From: DASYSA01 sp036003885
GTDB taxonomy: Bacteria; Acidobacteriota; Blastocatellia; UBA7656
Length of the DNA stretch: 6,678 nt
Direction of reading: 5' to 3'
Assembly (NCBI GenBank): GCA_036003885.1
Contig: DASYSA010000263.1
Coordinates: forward strand, 1-6,678
A model generated the notes under the pieces. The model searched no databases, was not told where the DNA came from, and saw only the letters and a list, made by a program, of their open reading frames with translations. A program made the translations under genes and the position numbers. Below, piece by piece: positions 5,497-6,678 of the stretch; position 1 is the stretch's first letter; every line of letters begins with the position of its first letter.

Positions 5497-6340
5497 GCAG
5501 TTGCTCGCGATCGCGCAGATACACTGGATTGGGCATAAGGCCGGCCTTAGATAGCCACGCCGTATAGTTATTGGCCTGGTAAATTATATGGTCGGCAGCT
5601 TCGTTGAATGTCGTCTCGGGATCATTCGATACGATCAGCCACTGAAAACCACTTGCGAACCTTACGTTATCGATGGGCCGGTTCTCTTTGGTTAGCTCGG
5701 CGACATAGCGATCGTACACGTCTCGGTTCGCGTCCGGTACGGTGAAACCATCGCCATAGCGAACGGCACGGCGGAGCGCTGCCTGAGTGAAGCCGCCTAT
5801 CCAAACAGGTGGGTGAGGTCTCTGGATGGGTTCCGGGGTTATCTTGACATTGTTGAGGTCGAAGAATTTGTTCTTGACGGTGACGGTCTCTCCAGCGAGA
5901 AGACGGCGAACGATGCCGAGAGCTTCATTGGTACGCGACCCGCGCTCCTTGAAAGGCACACCGAAGCCTTCGAACTCTTCTACTTTGTAGCCAACTCCGA
6001 CACCGAGTTCGAGACGTCCGCCCGAAATGACATCAACCACGGCGATATCCTCGGCAAGGCGCACGGGATTGTGAAACGGCAATAATAGCACCCCGGACGC
6101 GATGCGGATCCGTTTGGTGCGGGCGGCGATCGCAGCAGCTATGGGCAAAATTGAGGGGAGATACCCGTCTTCGATGAAGTGGTGCTCAGATAACCAAACG
6201 TCGTCAAATCCGTTGTTCTCGCCCCAAACGATCTGACCAAGAATCTCTCGATAGAGCCGGTCGGAGGGCTGCCGCCATTGGGGCGGATTTCGGAAGTCGT
6301 ACCAAAGACCAAAGCGTACTTTTCGACTGTCGTGACTCAT
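5366..6340 (-). CDS. LLM-class flavin-dependent oxidoreductase, frameshifted near the C-terminus
   Basis: This is a luciferase-like monooxygenase family TIM-barrel enzyme using FMN or F420; its substrate is unknown. Family hallmarks are FGLWYDFRNP (10-19), WLSEHHF (49-55), the RIASGVLLLPFHNPVRLAED region (about 79-98), SGGRLELGVGVGY (about 106-118), and PPVWIGGF near 179-186. The open frame is 324 residues, but after Leu281 it turns into SRPAGYGDNDDSRL, which has no family likeness. The real C-terminus is in the adjacent frame down to 5329. One extra base at about 5497 explains it. AAAGGTG (6354-6348) lies seven bases before the ATG. It was the first gene of a unit with the SDR remnant. A sequencing error and a real mutation cannot be told apart here; the lost segment contributes the last helices, so a truly frameshifted product would probably be impaired. 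Confidence 0.85.
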   Translation of the reverse strand: MSHDSRKVRFGLWYDFRNPPQWRQPSDRLYREILGQIVWGENNGFDDVWLSEHHFIEDGYLPSILPIAAAIAARTKRIRIASGVLLLPFHNPVRLAEDIAVVDVISGGRLELGVGVGYKVEEFEGFGVPFKERGSRTNEALGIVRRLLAGETVTVKNKFFDLNNVKITPEPIQRPHPPVWIGGFTQAALRRAVRYGDGFTVPDANRDVYDRYVAELTKENRPIDNVRFASGFQWLIVSNDPETTFNEAADHIIYQANNYTAWLSKAGLMPNPVYLRDREQLRQSRPAGYGDNDDSRLHQQRPGHTLLFLDIASWTATAVGSISS

Positions 6341-6347
6341 ATGGATT

Positions 6348-6374
6348 CACCTTTCTTTGGAACTATGCTGTTCC
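6348..6374 (-). promoter_or_regulatory. LLM gene ribosome-binding site and upstream small dyad
   Basis: AAAGGTG (6354-6348) is spaced seven bases from the ATG at 6340. Just upstream, GGAAC (6359-6363) and GTTCC (6370-6374) form a five-base dyad with a six-base spacer, a plausible repressor site but short enough to be chance. I could not fix a promoter; a TTGCAA followed about 17-18 bases later by a CATAGT-like hexamer is a weak candidate. Confidence 0.3.
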
Positions 6375-6655
6375 TAATTGCTAAACTTGCAAAATTTCTA
6401 AGATCAATGGAGTCGGTCTAGAGTTGAGTTTCTTGGGACTCGGAGTTCCGGAGCCCTATCCCTAGCAAACGTGTTAGACTTTGCTCATTTGCTTGTTAAA
6501 AGACATCGCTGGCGAACAGGTGGGGAGTGCAAAAAATAGTAGGGTCGAGGACTGGCGCGGTATCTCGTAGGTGATGCCTATCTGTTGACCGTCTCTTTCG
6601 TTTGACGGTGCCTCACTAGCCTCACCGTAAATCCGTTTCCAGCCCCCGCCACATC
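6375..6655. other. Gene-free right-hand region
   Basis: No protein-coding frame of note is present on either strand. Positions 6588-6628 hold alternative hairpins: GACGGT (6604-6609) pairs with ACCGTC (6588-6593), while the overlapping ACGGTG (6605-6610) pairs with CACCGT (6623-6628). The rest should contain the LLM promoter and the junction with the element at the right edge. Confidence 0.4.
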
Positions 6656-6678
6656 AAACCGGACTTGACCCTTTCGGT
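6656..6678 (-). ncRNA. Possible 3' half of a group II intron domain V (partial)
   Basis: Read on the minus strand from the right edge, the sequence is ACC, a GAAA tetraloop, GGGTC, a two-base bulge AA, then GTCCGGTTT. This matches the distal half of domain V: GNRA tetraloop, five-base upper stem strand, two-base bulge, and a lower stem strand ending CGGTT. The other half lies outside the window. The sequence that follows, GATGTGGCGGGGGCTGG, is of a kind I associate with the 3' ends of bacterial reverse-transcriptase introns, but a clear domain VI and intron end could not be drawn. If correct, an intron with its maturase gene lies just right of the window. Confidence 0.4.

Noticed and set aside
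4924..5538. 204-residue open frame on the plus strand
   Set aside because: It runs antisense across three separate minus-strand genes (rpiA, SDR remnant, LLM tail). No single real protein would span these, and it has no motif.
1..6678. CRISPR array, tRNA or rRNA genes, or a defence cassette
   Set aside because: I found no regularly spaced direct repeats, no tRNA-like cloverleaf and no rRNA-like sequence, and no gene of a known defence family.

Overview
This window reads as a bacterial chromosome segment, moderately GC-rich by eye, with every credible gene on the minus strand. The gene families, the strong Shine-Dalgarno sites (AAGGAGG) and the amount of gene debris suggest a free-living soil or environmental bacterium, perhaps Acidobacteriota or a similar lineage. 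That placement is a low-confidence impression, not a result.

Layout in the direction of transcription (right to left). (1) 6678-6341: a gene-free edge whose last ~23 bases look like the 3' half of a group II intron domain V entering from outside the window, followed by overlapping small hairpins and the leader of the next gene. (2) 6340-5329: an LLM-class (luciferase-like) flavin-dependent oxidoreductase, intact to residue 281 and then frameshifted by one base; the true C-terminus is readable in the next frame. (3) 5304-5116: the first ~54 residues of a short-chain dehydrogenase, cut off and running straight into (4) rpiA, ribose-5-phosphate isomerase A (5111-4251), which has complete catalytic motifs but an abnormal, extended C-terminus. 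(5) 4250-3443: about 800 bases without an intact gene. This holds a perfect dyad at 4041-4060 and a mosaic of fragments laid end to end: a STAS-like N-terminus, a piece of an alpha/beta hydrolase, an NDH-2 N-terminus, and a stretch with a CxxCH cytochrome c-like motif. (6) 3442-1601: a complete GH15 glucoamylase/trehalase-like hydrolase. (7) 1538-222: a complete type II NADH dehydrogenase, 62 bases after it and probably co-transcribed. (8) 221-29: an intergenic region filled by a ~145 bp imperfect-hairpin repeat bounded by 13-base inverted repeats (MITE-like). (9) A good Shine-Dalgarno and GTG at the left edge suggest the start of a further minus-strand gene.

The three intact metabolic genes fit a carbon and redox theme: GH15 releases glucose from alpha-glucans or trehalose, RpiA works in the pentose phosphate pathway, and NDH-2 reoxidises NADH into the quinone pool without pumping protons. 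The LLM and SDR genes were probably a redox pair but both are damaged here. The notable feature of the window is this decay: a frameshift, a truncation fused to the next gene, an odd rpiA tail and a four-piece fragment mosaic. I see no CRISPR array, tRNA, rRNA, transposase or recognisable defence system.
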